A DNA stretch of 64,000 nt from Ciceribacter lividus. Lineage in GTDB: Bacteria > Pseudomonadota > Alphaproteobacteria > Rhizobiales > Rhizobiaceae. The position numbers and the translations under genes were made by a program. A model generated the notes under the pieces. The model was not told the DNA's origin and made no database searches. It was given only the letters and a program-made list of their open reading frames with translations. Within the stretch, counting starts at the first letter, position 1, and each line of letters starts with the position of its first letter. Shown piece after piece: positions 9,166 to 17,924 of this stretch. The stretch spans positions 124,001 to 188,000 of the forward strand of contig NZ_QPIX01000006.1 of NCBI RefSeq assembly GCF_003337715.1, read 5' to 3'.

Positions 9166-10539
9166 TCAGCTCGCCTTCGCGTGCCGGATTGGCGACTGTG
9201 TCCAGCCGGGCAACCATTCCCGGTGGGCGAGGAGGAGATCGTCGACGAGCGACCATATCTGGTCGAGGTCGAGTTCGGCGGCGGTGTGCGGGTCCATCAT
9301 CGCGGCATGGAAGATGTGCTCGCGGTTTTCCGTCATCAGGGCGGCGACCGTCAGCTCCTGGACATTGATGTTGGTGCGCATCAGCGCGGTCAGCTGCGGC
9401 GGCAGCGTGCCGACGGACGTCGGCTGGATGCCGCTGCGGTCCACGAGACACGGCACCTCCACCGCGCAATTGTCGGGCAGCGAGGCAATGCAGCCGTTAT
9501 TGCGCAGATTGCCGTAGATGACAGAAGGTTCGCCAGTCCAGACCGAGTTGATGATCGACGAGGCATACTCCTTCGACGGGCTGACCTCGATCGTCTCGGC
9601 CGAGCGATAGGCCTCTGCCTGGCCTTTCCAGCGCTCGATCTGCTCGACGCAGCGTTTCGGATATTCGTCGAGCGGAATACCGAACCTCTCGATCAGGTCC
9701 TCGCGCCCCTCCTTGATGAAGTAGGGCGTATACTCGGCGAAGTGCTCCGAACTCTCGGTCACGAAATAGCCGAGCCGCGTCAGCATCTCGTAGCGCACCT
9801 TGTTCGGGCAGCGCGGGTTCCAGCCGGGCTTCGGCGCCCGCCCCTCACGATAGGCGCGCACCAGTTCCGGGTAGAGATTGCGATAGCTGCCGTCCGCCTG
9901 GCGGTGCTCGAACTCCAGGAAGAACGCCATGTGGTTGATGCCGGCCGAGCGGTAGCGGATCTCCTCATATGGGATGTCGAGATCGTGGGCCAGTTCATGT
10001 GCCGTGCCCTGCACGGAATGGCAAAGTCCCACCTGGCGGATCTCCGGGTATTTCTCCGCAATCGCCCAGGTATTGATCGCCATCGGGTTCACATATTGCA
10101 GCATGATCGCGTCGGGGCAGACCGCAAGCATGTCCTCGCAGATCTTCCAGAGGTGCGGCACGGTTCTCAGGCCCCGCATGATCCCGCCCACCCCGAGCGT
10201 GTCGGCGATCGTCTGGCGGAGCCCGTATTTCTTCGGGACCTCGAAATCCGTGACGGTGCAGGGCTCGTAGCCGCCGATCTGGAAGGCGACGACAACGAAA
10301 TCGGCACCGGCGAGCGCCTTGCGCTGGTCGCTATAGGTCTCCGCCCTCGCCTTCACCCCCAGCGTGGCGATCAGCTTGTTGACGACGAGCGCGCTCTCTT
10401 CGAGCCGTTGCGGATCGATATCCATCAGCGCGATCGTCGCGCCGGCGAGCGCCGGGCGCTGCAACACGTCGCCGATGATGTTCTTCATGAACACCGTCGA
10501 GCCCGCACCGATGAACGTGATCTTGGGATGTCCTGCCAT
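9166..10539 (-). CDS. Glycoside hydrolase family 4 enzyme (MelA-type alpha-galactosidase or relative)
   Basis: 457 residues, the usual GH4 length. The family works by an NAD+- and Mn2+-dependent redox-elimination mechanism in the cytoplasm. The NAD site is seen at residues 8-14 (TFIGAGS) with D41 after the second strand. N151 lies in the YVNPMA motif, and the metal ligands C173 (LCHSVQG) and H203 (INHMAFF) are in place. GGAGGTAAG precedes the ATG. It is downstream of a truncated second GH4 start and divergent from an AraC regulator. From memory, tandem GH4 genes with an AraC activator and a sugar ABC system make up the alpha-galactoside locus of Sinorhizobium meliloti; here the transporter is missing. 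Alpha-glucosidase or galacturonidase activity is not excluded. Confidence 0.88.
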   Translation of the reverse strand: MAGHPKITFIGAGSTVFMKNIIGDVLQRPALAGATIALMDIDPQRLEESALVVNKLIATLGVKARAETYSDQRKALAGADFVVVAFQIGGYEPCTVTDFEVPKKYGLRQTIADTLGVGGIMRGLRTVPHLWKICEDMLAVCPDAIMLQYVNPMAINTWAIAEKYPEIRQVGLCHSVQGTAHELAHDLDIPYEEIRYRSAGINHMAFFLEFEHRQADGSYRNLYPELVRAYREGRAPKPGWNPRCPNKVRYEMLTRLGYFVTESSEHFAEYTPYFIKEGREDLIERFGIPLDEYPKRCVEQIERWKGQAEAYRSAETIEVSPSKEYASSIINSVWTGEPSVIYGNLRNNGCIASLPDNCAVEVPCLVDRSGIQPTSVGTLPPQLTALMRTNINVQELTVAALMTENREHIFHAAMMDPHTAAELDLDQIWSLVDDLLLAHREWLPGWTQSPIRHAKAS

Positions 10540-10562
10540 GTCTTACCTCCGGCAATGGGAAA

Positions 10563-10685
10563 TCATGCGATATCGGTCAGGGCGAGTTCCACGTCTTGGA
10601 ATTCGCGAACACAAAGAATGTCGGCGGCAAGCTCCTTGGTGAGGCCGATACGGCCGGCCCCCATGATAGCGATTTTGAATCTCAC
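10563..10685 (-). pseudogene. Truncated N-terminus of a second GH4 glycosidase
   Basis: A 40-codon frame with a GTG start preceded by AAGAAGGG. It encodes a typical GH4 N-terminus: the NAD-binding strand and turn (FKIAIMGAGRIGLTKEL), then DILCVREFQDVELALTDI, then a premature stop. The match runs through the second strand, where an intact enzyme would go on for another 400 residues. It ends 23 bp before the intact GH4 gene. Sequence differs from that neighbour, so this is the start of a distinct paralogue left by a deletion, not a duplication. Confidence 0.75.
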
Positions 10686-10886
10686 TCGTCACACCCTTCT
10701 TGCGGAGATCAGACCACGACCGACGACGACAATTGCAGGATGACGATTCGTCGGCGGCGTGCAGCAGACAGGCCTGAAATCCGGTAATTCCTCGGTGTTC
10801 CCTTTCGGAAACTCGCTCTCCGACTTCTCCTGTGACGGCGATTATGCGTATATTCCCGGGCGGGGCCAGAGAAGGATTGTGCTATC

Positions 10887-11810
10887 ATGGGTAATTTTGT
10901 GCTGCAGAATCTTCTCGACTTCGGGCCGGCAAGCCGCACCGTGTCACTCCCCAGGGGGCGCCAGAGCCTGCACACCATGCCGACCAGCTGCGGTTACGAG
11001 ATCCGGCGCGGGGGAGATTATGACTGGGACGGACGCAAGCGCGGCCTCGCCCCTTTCACCGTCCTGCAACACACCATCGGCGGGCGGGGAAACCTGCACT
11101 ACGAAAACCGGACGATGCACGTTCGGCCGGGTGAGACGTTGCTTCTGCTCGTCCCGCACAATCACCGCTACTGGCTGGAAAGGAATGAGACCTGGGAATT
11201 CTTCTGGATCTCCATGAACGGCGAGGAGGCACTGCGCATCCATCGCTCCATCCTCGCGATGACCGGCCCCATCCTGCGGCTGAAGCCCGATACGATCGAT
11301 CAACTGGCGCATTGCTGTCACCGGCTGGTGACCGGGGCGGAAACACCGGGAGCGGCGTCTGCGATCGCCTACGAGGCCGCGATGGCCCTCTATGACGACG
11401 TCTTCGGCTCTCATCCGACGTTCGCCCAGGATTACCGCGCCCTCCAGCACGTCCTCAGCCATATCGAGAACCACCTCGATCAGGGTCTCACGGTCGGCGA
11501 GCTCGCGGCCGTTGCGGGCTTGAGCCGAGCCCATTTCTCGCGCATTTTCACCGCCAGCGAGGGTCTGCCGCCGGCGGAATTCGTCCTGCAGAAACGCCTT
11601 CGGCGGGCGGCGAGGCTGCTGACCAAGGCGGCTGAGATGCCGATCAAGGAAGTCTCCGCCCTCTGCGGCTTCGACGACCCGAACTACTTTTCAAAGGTCT
11701 TCCGCCGGCTCTACGGCACGAACCCGAGCGATTTCAGGACCAGCGGCATGTATGCGAGCGTCGCGAGCCCGACGGCAGGCAAGAGGCGGCAAGCCGCCCC
11801 GGCAGGCTGA
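10887..11810 (+). CDS. AraC-family transcriptional regulator
   Basis: 307 residues. The N-terminal half is a cupin-like sugar-sensing domain (ENRTMHVRPGETLLLLVPHNHRYW). The C-terminal third is the double HTH: GLTVGELAAVAGLSRAHFSRIF, then the second helix pair and the family signature CGFDDPNYFSKVFRRLYGTNPSDFR at about residues 260-285. It diverges from the GH4 gene and its fragment with about 200 bp between, and fits an activator of alpha-galactoside use such as AgpT of S. meliloti (recalled, not checked). Confidence 0.9.
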   Translation: MGNFVLQNLLDFGPASRTVSLPRGRQSLHTMPTSCGYEIRRGGDYDWDGRKRGLAPFTVLQHTIGGRGNLHYENRTMHVRPGETLLLLVPHNHRYWLERNETWEFFWISMNGEEALRIHRSILAMTGPILRLKPDTIDQLAHCCHRLVTGAETPGAASAIAYEAAMALYDDVFGSHPTFAQDYRALQHVLSHIENHLDQGLTVGELAAVAGLSRAHFSRIFTASEGLPPAEFVLQKRLRRAARLLTKAAEMPIKEVSALCGFDDPNYFSKVFRRLYGTNPSDFRTSGMYASVASPTAGKRRQAAPAG

Positions 11811-11896
11811 CCGGGCTCGCTGATCGGGGCGAAGACGGCCATCGTCCTGATCACACTCGTCGCATCAATGTCGCCGATACCGCTGCGGCAAGGAGG

Positions 11897-11986
11897 AAAT
11901 CAGCGGGCACTTTCCGTCGTGTCAGCCTCGATTTCGCTTCGTCGCAGTTGCACCTCTTCGATGCGGAGACGGAACGGCGGCTCTGA
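11897..11986 (+). pseudogene. C-terminal remnant of a sugar ABC transporter ATPase (MalK/UgpC family)
   Basis: Just after the AraC gene, one frame reads SAGTFRRVSLDFASSQLHLF followed by DAETERRL and a stop. This is the closing strand pair and tail of the TOBE/OB domain of MalK/UgpC-type ATPases, whose usual end is close to L-H-L-F-D-A-E-T-G-R-R-L. Nothing of the nucleotide-binding domain remains. It suggests that the alpha-galactoside ABC transporter once encoded here was deleted. Confidence 0.65.
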
Positions 11987-12020
11987 CCGGCTTCCTGTGG
12001 CGAAACGTCGGTGTCGGCGC

Positions 12021-13640
12021 TCAGCCTGCCCTCAATGCGCGCGCGCAGGCCTGAAGCTGCTCAAACGCGCGAAAGCGCCTTTCATGCGTATCGGCAATCG
12101 CACCGCCAGCCGGCTCGCAGGTGCCGGAGACACCGCACAATGCCTGCATTGCCGACGGCATGTCGGTGAAGACGCCGGATGCGACTGCGCCGAGGATGGC
12201 GGAGCCGAGCAGCACGGGCTCCTCCGCCCGCGGCGCCACGACCGGCTTGCCGCAGGCGTCGGCAAGAAGCTGGCGAACGAGGTCGCTCTGACCCGCCCCG
12301 CCGCTGATCACCACGCGCTCGACAGAGGCGCCTGCCTGCGCCTGGGTCTCGATGATCTGCCGAAGCCCGTAACCGATCCCGCAGAGGCCGGCCACGTAAA
12401 GCGCGACGAGGTTGTCGAAATCCCGCTCCATGCCGAGCCCGGCGATCACCGCACGGGCATGTGGATCGGCAAACGGCGCCCGGTTGCCGAGGAATTCCGG
12501 CACGACGTGGATATCTCCGGCCAGATCGACGGCGTCGGACAGCGTTGTGATCTTGCCCCCTACCGCCTCGGCCATCAGAACGGGAAGGGCAATGCCGCGC
12601 TCGCGGGCCTGTGCATTCGCCTCGGCAGCGGCCGGGTGGAAGGAGAGCAACTGGTCGATTGCGGCACCGGCAGCACTCTGCCCACCCTCGTTCAGCCACA
12701 TGCCCGGGACCATCGCCGAATAATAGGGTCCCCAGACGCCGGGCACGAAGACCGGCGCCTCCGTCGAGGTCATGGTGCAGGATGAGGTGCCAAAGACATA
12801 GGCGAGGTTTTCGGTCGGACGACCGCCGACACCCACCGTGCCGATGCCGCCGGCATGGGCATCGATCATGCCCGCCGCGACCGCGGTTCCCGGCTTCAGT
12901 CCCATGGCATGGGCAGCGTCTTCCGTCAGCCCCTCACCCAGTCTCGTGCCGGGCGCGACGATCCGCCTGCCGATGCGCTCGAAGCCTTCGGCGGCGAGTT
13001 CGGAAAGGCCTATCCGCTCGAAATAGCTCGCGTCCCAACGCTGCTCATGCGCGAGATAGGTCCATTTGCAGGTGACGGTGCAGGTCGAGCGCGACAGATC
13101 ACCCGTCGCCTTCCAGGTAAGGAAGTCGGCGAGGTCGAAGAACTGCCACGCGTCTTTGAAGGTCTCCGGCCTGTTCTCCTTGAGCCACAGGATCTTCGGC
13201 GTTTCCATTTCCGGTGAAATCCGCCCGCCGACATAGCGCAGGACATCGTGGCCGAGAGCATTGATGCGCTCGGCCTGCTCGATGGCTCGGTGATCCATCC
13301 AGACGATGATGTCGCGGTCCGGATCCCCGGAAGGACCGACTGCGAGCGACACACCGCCCTCACCGAGGACGACCAGCGAGCACGTCGCATCGAAACCGAT
13401 GCCGATCACCGAGGCGGGATCGACCTTGGCGGACGCCACGACCTCGCGGACGACCGCACAGACCGCATTCCAGATTTCCGTGCTCGATTGCTCGACGATC
13501 GCGCCCGCCTCGCGGAAAAGAGAGATGTCACGCTTGGCGACGGCGAGCATATTGCCGGAAAGATCGAAGAGCCCGGCACGCGCACTGCCGGTGCCGACAT
13601 CGACGCCGATGACGTGGCGCGCGTCTCCTGTCGCTGACAT
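12021..13640 (-). CDS. FGGY-family carbohydrate kinase (ribulokinase-like)
   Basis: About 539 residues from the ATG at 13640, chosen because GAGGAGGAAACC lies directly upstream. The N-terminal ATPase strand is VIGVDVGTGSARAGLFDLSG. The FGGY C-terminal signature region is VVISGGAGQSDLVRQLLADA, followed by the adenosine-motif helix. The length and the long insert around CTVTCKWTYLAHEQRWD match the D-ribulokinase/ribitol-kinase branch better than xylulokinase or glycerol kinase. It should phosphorylate an open-chain ketopentose or polyol. The gene just upstream in the same direction is a broken SDR, so the kinase may have lost both its dehydrogenase partner and its promoter. Confidence 0.88.
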   Translation of the reverse strand: MSATGDARHVIGVDVGTGSARAGLFDLSGNMLAVAKRDISLFREAGAIVEQSSTEIWNAVCAVVREVVASAKVDPASVIGIGFDATCSLVVLGEGGVSLAVGPSGDPDRDIIVWMDHRAIEQAERINALGHDVLRYVGGRISPEMETPKILWLKENRPETFKDAWQFFDLADFLTWKATGDLSRSTCTVTCKWTYLAHEQRWDASYFERIGLSELAAEGFERIGRRIVAPGTRLGEGLTEDAAHAMGLKPGTAVAAGMIDAHAGGIGTVGVGGRPTENLAYVFGTSSCTMTSTEAPVFVPGVWGPYYSAMVPGMWLNEGGQSAAGAAIDQLLSFHPAAAEANAQARERGIALPVLMAEAVGGKITTLSDAVDLAGDIHVVPEFLGNRAPFADPHARAVIAGLGMERDFDNLVALYVAGLCGIGYGLRQIIETQAQAGASVERVVISGGAGQSDLVRQLLADACGKPVVAPRAEEPVLLGSAILGAVASGVFTDMPSAMQALCGVSGTCEPAGGAIADTHERRFRAFEQLQACARALRAG

Positions 13641-13707
13641 GGTTTCCTCCTCGGTCATCGTCACGGCTCGAAACATCGAAAGGTCATGGGCTTGAAGCTG
13701 ATGTCGG

Positions 13708-13866
13708 TCACAGGTCGACGCTGTTCGGCAGGATCACCAGATCGCGGATGGTCACGTTGCGCGGCCTGGTCAGCATGAAGAGGACGGCATCCGCCACCTC
13801 TTTCGGCATCATCAGGCTGCCGTTGACGAGCGCCTCCTCCATCTTGGCCCTCGGCCAGTCGTCGAC
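13708..13866 (-). pseudogene. C-terminal fragment of a short-chain dehydrogenase
   Basis: The minus-strand frame gives [20 protein letters not shown] and then [32 protein letters not shown] and a stop. This is the closing segment of classical SDRs, after the catalytic Tyr/Lys. An in-frame stop lies three codons upstream, and no Rossmann fold or active site remains. Position, 67 bp upstream of the FGGY kinase and in the same direction, suggests a former polyol dehydrogenase-kinase operon. Confidence 0.75.
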
Positions 13867-14290
13867 CCTTCCTCGTCAACCAACCTCGTCGATTGTGTAT
13901 CGTCGCTCAATCGAAGAAGCATCAATTGCCACTTTCGCTTCTTGATGTCGAGGTGGTTCTGAAAGAAGTGATTCGTGGATGAGGACGACCGGCAAAGAAG
14001 AAGATGATGATGTTTCACAAACGTCCACCGCCCTTCGGCCTGCTTCAGCGGGAGCAAATATCCATTCACGCTCGCCGGCTGAGTTCACTCACTGGAACCG
14101 CTTGATCTGGTCGGCGCCGGCCGGCGCAAGGCCCATCTCCTCAAGCAAGCGCCGGACGGCGCCGGCTGCTATGATTTCTCGAGGTGGAGAGCCTCGCTGC
14201 AACGGCGAGCGGAAAGTCCACCCCATGCCTTACAGAAGGGGAGAAGTCGTCCGTGATAGACAGTGCCGAAGGACTGCCCGAGACATTCTG
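13867..14290. other. Gene-free stretch with one unassigned coding-like fragment
   Basis: No complete gene is seen. On the minus strand at about 14089-14202 a short frame reads SPPREIIAAGAVRRLLEEMG and then LAPAGADQIKRFQ before a stop. Its composition resembles the tail of a real protein, but I do not recognise the family. The part around 13980-14010 is purine-rich and of low complexity. Together with the SDR fragment, this marks the left boundary of the aldolase/mtn/RuBisCO-like region. Confidence 0.4.
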
Positions 14291-14323
14291 TTGACTTTTG
14301 TCAGCAATAATGAATAATGTCAA
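14291..14323. promoter_or_regulatory. Candidate autoregulatory operator of the SorC gene
   Basis: TTGACTTTTG at 14291-14300 and AATGTCAA at 14316-14323 are inverted half-sites 23-55 bp before the SorC-type start codon. They match the half-site of the long palindrome at 21623-21649 (TTGACATTTG / CAAATGTCAA). This supports one regulator acting at both places. Confidence 0.5.
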
Positions 14324-14345
14324 AATCAATTCATGAAAGGCCACC

Positions 14346-15326
14346 ATGCCCATCCGTGCCGCTGATCAGATCATCCACAAGGCCGCCTGGCTCTACTACG
14401 CCCATGGCCTGCGCCAGGACGAAGTCGCCCAGAAGCTCGAGATCTCCCGCGCCTCAATTGCAATGTATCTGCGGCGCGCGCGAGAGATGGGCATCGTGAC
14501 GATCACCACCTCGTCGGAACTCTTCTCCAACGACGTTCTGGCCCGAGAACTCGAGGACGCGACGGGACTGACGTCCGTCTGGATCGTGCCGGAGGACCGG
14601 CAGGCGCTCGATCCCGCAGCGGAGATGCCGGTGGTGGCGGCGTCGGTCTTTCTGGAACTCATCAACAAAGGTGACCGGATCGGCGTGGCATGGGGCCGCA
14701 CCGTCTATCATATCGCCGATGTCATGCCGTTCGCGGACCTTCGGGGTGTCACCGTCGTGCAGCTTTGCGGCAATCTTGGTGCACCCTATTCCTATCGCCC
14801 CGACCAGTGCACGACGGAAATTGCCCGTCGCCTGAATGCCGAAGGCATCAACCTCTATGCACCTCTGGTTCTCTCTTCGGAACGGCTGGCTGATGAACTG
14901 CGCGCCGAGCCGGTCATCCGCGAGCAACTGGCAACCATTTCGGACTGCCAGTTGGCCCTCTACTCAGTCGGAGGAATCGAAGACGACAGCCATCTCGTGA
15001 AGTGCGGTGCACTTTCTCCGGAGGACATGCATGGGTTGGGGCAAATGGGCGCCGCTGGCGTCATCGCCGGACAACTGATCGACCGCGATGGCAATTGGAT
15101 GGATTGCCAGCACAACCGCCGCTGCATATCCGCCGACCTCGATTCCATTCGCGCGATCAAGAAGCGCATGCTGGTCGTGCAGGAAGAGAACAAGTTCGAG
15201 CCGCTGGTGGCTGCGTTGAAAGGCAGCTTCGCTTCGCATCTCGTCGTCACCGAATCGATGGGACGGCGGCTCCTCGATCGCTGGAGCCGAGAAGGGCTCG
15301 GCAAGGGTGGCTCGGGCGTCGCCTGA
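14346..15326 (+). CDS. SorC-family sugar-binding transcriptional regulator
   Basis: 326 residues. The N-terminal HTH (about residues 8-50) reads HKAAWLYYAHGLRQDEVAQK, then LEISRASIAMYLRRARE. The remainder is the sugar-phosphate-binding SorC domain, with the usual GVAWGRTVYHIADVM opening, a VVQLCGNLG strand and a C-terminal VVTESMGRRLLD helix. These proteins sense phosphorylated sugars and usually act on their own operon. It is 58 bp upstream of the aldolase-SDR gene in the same direction. Shared half-sites before this gene and before the mtnK/ABC operons point to local control of the whole island. Confidence 0.92.
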   Translation: MPIRAADQIIHKAAWLYYAHGLRQDEVAQKLEISRASIAMYLRRAREMGIVTITTSSELFSNDVLARELEDATGLTSVWIVPEDRQALDPAAEMPVVAASVFLELINKGDRIGVAWGRTVYHIADVMPFADLRGVTVVQLCGNLGAPYSYRPDQCTTEIARRLNAEGINLYAPLVLSSERLADELRAEPVIREQLATISDCQLALYSVGGIEDDSHLVKCGALSPEDMHGLGQMGAAGVIAGQLIDRDGNWMDCQHNRRCISADLDSIRAIKKRMLVVQEENKFEPLVAALKGSFASHLVVTESMGRRLLDRWSREGLGKGGSGVA

Positions 15327-15384
15327 GCACTGACGTTTGGCCCGCCAATACCGGCCGGGCCGGCTTATTGGGAGGCAATACACG

Positions 15385-17439
15385 ATGGAAAATCTCTGGC
15401 GCGACGACGAGGCGGAAAACGTCGTTGCCGGCTATGCGGCAAAAGGCGTCAACCGCGATCTTGCGCTGCGCACTTACACGACGCGGCTCTTGGGGGGCGA
15501 ACCGAGACTCGTCCTGCATGGCGGCGGAAACACCTCCGTCAAGACGGAGATGACGGACCTGGTCGGCGATACGCATGCGGTCCTCTGCGTGAAAGGCAGC
15601 GGATGGGACATGGGCACCGTCGAGCCGCCGGGACTGCCCGCCGTGAAAATTGCCCCTCTCTTGAAGAGCCGCACGCTTCCGAAGCTTTCAGACGAGGACA
15701 TGGTGACGCTACTGCGCGCCAATCTCATCGATCCCAGCGCCCCGAACCCTTCGGTAGAGGCGTTGTTGCATGCCTTCTTGCCCCACAAATTCGTCGACCA
15801 CACGCACTCCGCCGCCATTCTCGCCATTGCCGATCAGCCGAACAGCCGGGAAATGTGCGCAGAGCTCTTCGGCCGGAAGATGGGCTTCGTGCCCTATATC
15901 ATGCCGGGCTTTGCGCTCGCCAAAGCGGCAGCCGAGGTCTACGACGCGGACCCCACCGTCGAAGGGCTGATCCTCGACAAGCATGGCATATTCACCCTCG
16001 GCGAGACGGCCAAGGAAGCTTACGACCGGATGATCCATTACGTCACGCTTGCGGAAGAGCACGTGAGGAAGAATGGCCGCAATCCGTTCACGCCGGCCGC
16101 CTTGCCCTCCTCTCTCGCAAGTCCTGAAGACATTTCTCCGATGCTGCGCGGCGCCGTCGCCGTCAACAGAGGTGAAGGCCGCTTCGACCGGATGATCAGC
16201 GTGTTTCGAACCTCTCCGGCGATCCTCGACTTCGTCAATGCGGCAGAAGTCAGGGATATGGCGGCCCGCGGCGTGTCTACACCCGACCTTTCGATCCGCA
16301 TCAAGACGGGGCCGATGGTGCTGTCGGCGCCGGCGAAAGACGACCTTGCCGGCTACCGCGCCGTGATCGACCATCACGTCGCCGCCTTCGTTGCGGACTA
16401 CACCGCGTATTTCTCCAGCAACGACGCCCGCGACGACGTCAAGCGCGTCATGCTCGATCCGATGCCGCGCCTGACACTCGTGCCGGGCCTCGGCATGTTC
16501 GGCCATGGGCGGACCTACAAGGACGCCACGATCGCCGTCGACGTTGGCGAAATGTGGATCGAGGCCGCGCGAGACGCGGAATCGATCGGCCGCTTCGAAC
16601 CGGTGAGCCGTCCCGACCTCTTCGATCTCGAATACTGGTCGCTCGAGCAGGCCAAGCTCGCCGGTGCAAAACCGAAGCCGTTCACCGGCCAGATCGTGCT
16701 CGTCACCGGCGGTGCGGGGGCCATCGGCGCGGCGGTCGTCAAGGCCTTTGTGGCCGAGGGCGCACATGCGGTCGTGCTCGACCTCGACGGCGAGAAGGCG
16801 GCAGCGGTGGCAAAGAGTGCCGGCAACAATTCGATCGGTCTCGCCTGCGACATCACCGATCCAGCCTCCGTACGCTCCGCCTTCGACAGGACAGTCGCGA
16901 CCTTCGGCGGCGTCGACATCGTCGTGTCCAATGCCGGCGCGGCCTGGGAAAGCCCGATCGCCACGATGGACGATGCCTTGCTACGCAAGAGCTTCGAGCT
17001 GAACTTCTTCGCTCACCAGACCGTGGCGCAGAATGCCGTGCGCATCATGAAGGCGCAGAAGACCGGTGGCGTCTTGCTCTTCAACGCTTCCAAGCAGGCG
17101 GTAAATCCTGGCGCAAAATTCGGTGCCTACGGCCTGCCGAAAGCAGCGACGCTGTTCCTGTCCCGCCAGTACGCGTTGGAACACGGCGCCGACCATATCC
17201 GCGTCAATGCCGTCAACGCCGACCGTATCCGCTCGGGCCTGCTCAATGATGAGATGATTGCCAACCGCTCGGCGTCGCGTGGCGTCTCCGTCAAGGAATA
17301 CATGGCCGGCAACCTGCTCGGCCTCGAAGTGACGGCCGAGGATGTGGCGCGCGCTTTCGTGCACCATGCGCTCGCCGAACGAACCACCGCCGACGTCACG
17401 ACTGTCGACGGCGGCAATATCGCAGCCGCGATGCGTTGA
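15385..17439 (+). CDS. Bifunctional class II aldolase / short-chain dehydrogenase
   Basis: 684 residues from an ATG with GGGAGG upstream, the normal length for the RhaD-RhaE-type fusion. The N-terminal aldolase domain has Zn-binding histidines H139 and H141 (FVDHTHSAA) and H200 (LDKHGIF). The SDR domain starts near residue 435 with LVTGGAGAIG, has the NAG strand and the catalytic pair Y582/K586 (YGLPK). Known relatives split rhamnulose 1-phosphate to DHAP and lactaldehyde and then oxidise the aldehyde. Next to mtnK and mtnA, a 5-deoxy- or 5-methylthio-ribulose 1-phosphate is an attractive substrate, giving DHAP plus an aldehyde (inference). Confidence 0.88.
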   Translation: MENLWRDDEAENVVAGYAAKGVNRDLALRTYTTRLLGGEPRLVLHGGGNTSVKTEMTDLVGDTHAVLCVKGSGWDMGTVEPPGLPAVKIAPLLKSRTLPKLSDEDMVTLLRANLIDPSAPNPSVEALLHAFLPHKFVDHTHSAAILAIADQPNSREMCAELFGRKMGFVPYIMPGFALAKAAAEVYDADPTVEGLILDKHGIFTLGETAKEAYDRMIHYVTLAEEHVRKNGRNPFTPAALPSSLASPEDISPMLRGAVAVNRGEGRFDRMISVFRTSPAILDFVNAAEVRDMAARGVSTPDLSIRIKTGPMVLSAPAKDDLAGYRAVIDHHVAAFVADYTAYFSSNDARDDVKRVMLDPMPRLTLVPGLGMFGHGRTYKDATIAVDVGEMWIEAARDAESIGRFEPVSRPDLFDLEYWSLEQAKLAGAKPKPFTGQIVLVTGGAGAIGAAVVKAFVAEGAHAVVLDLDGEKAAAVAKSAGNNSIGLACDITDPASVRSAFDRTVATFGGVDIVVSNAGAAWESPIATMDDALLRKSFELNFFAHQTVAQNAVRIMKAQKTGGVLLFNASKQAVNPGAKFGAYGLPKAATLFLSRQYALEHGADHIRVNAVNADRIRSGLLNDEMIANRSASRGVSVKEYMAGNLLGLEVTAEDVARAFVHHALAERTTADVTTVDGGNIAAAMR

Positions 17440-17448
17440 GCGTCCTGA

Positions 17449-17490
17449 CCCCGGGATCGGAGCGGGTATAGAACTGCTCCGACCCCGGGG
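17449..17490 (+). terminator. GC-rich stem-loop after the aldolase-SDR gene
   Basis: CCCCGGGATCGGAGC (17449-17463) pairs with GCTCCGACCCCGGGG (17476-17490) with one central mismatch and a 12-base loop, starting 10 bp after the stop codon. There is no T-tract, so it may instead protect the mRNA end or act with Rho. Confidence 0.45.
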
Positions 17491-17876
17491 CCAACCGGGC
17501 AAGAACCCCTTGATCGGACTATGGCCTGAAGACGAGACCGACCACAGACACGAAACCACCCAGGTGGAGCGTCGCCTCGGCCGGTCCCTATCAGGTGATG
17601 ATGACGGACGCTCACGACGACGTCCCGCCAGCCTCAGGGGCGAGCGGGATTCACACATCTCCGCTGTTGCGACGGCCGTCGGATCTTCGAGGCGTACAGT
17701 CAGACCGTACGGTAACGGGACGCCTCGCGCGCTCTACCCCTCTCAGATCCCGGCGTTGAATTCTTCCATGGACGCATGGGGCTGGCCCGCTCGAAATTCC
17801 TCCAGGTCACCATGGGTGAGAACACGGCTCTTCCGGTCGTCCCGATGAAGGGACCTCTCGGGGCACAGTGACAAAG
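17491..17876. other. Intergenic region without recognisable gene
   Basis: This stretch lies between the ends of two convergent operons. The short open frames in it have compositions unlike the neighbouring genes, and none resembles a family I know. It may hold decayed sequence. Confidence 0.5.
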
Positions 17877-17879
17877 AAA

Positions 17880-17905
17880 GGGGCGGCCCGTCGGACCGCC
17901 CCTTC
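17880..17905 (-). terminator. Rho-independent terminator of the sugar ABC operon
   Basis: GGGGCGG and CCGCCCC form the core of a strong stem about 20 bases after the stop of the binding-protein gene. The minus-strand sequence beyond the stem is T-rich (TTTCTTTG). This is the expected end of the minus-strand ATPase-permease-binding-protein operon. Confidence 0.7.
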
Positions 17906-17924
17906 TCTTTCCTTTGACGCGAAA

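Noticed and set aside
10563-10685. Independent small protein gene
   Set aside because: Although it has a ribosome site and start, the sequence is a GH4 N-terminus that stops inside the Rossmann fold, so a truncated gene is the better call.
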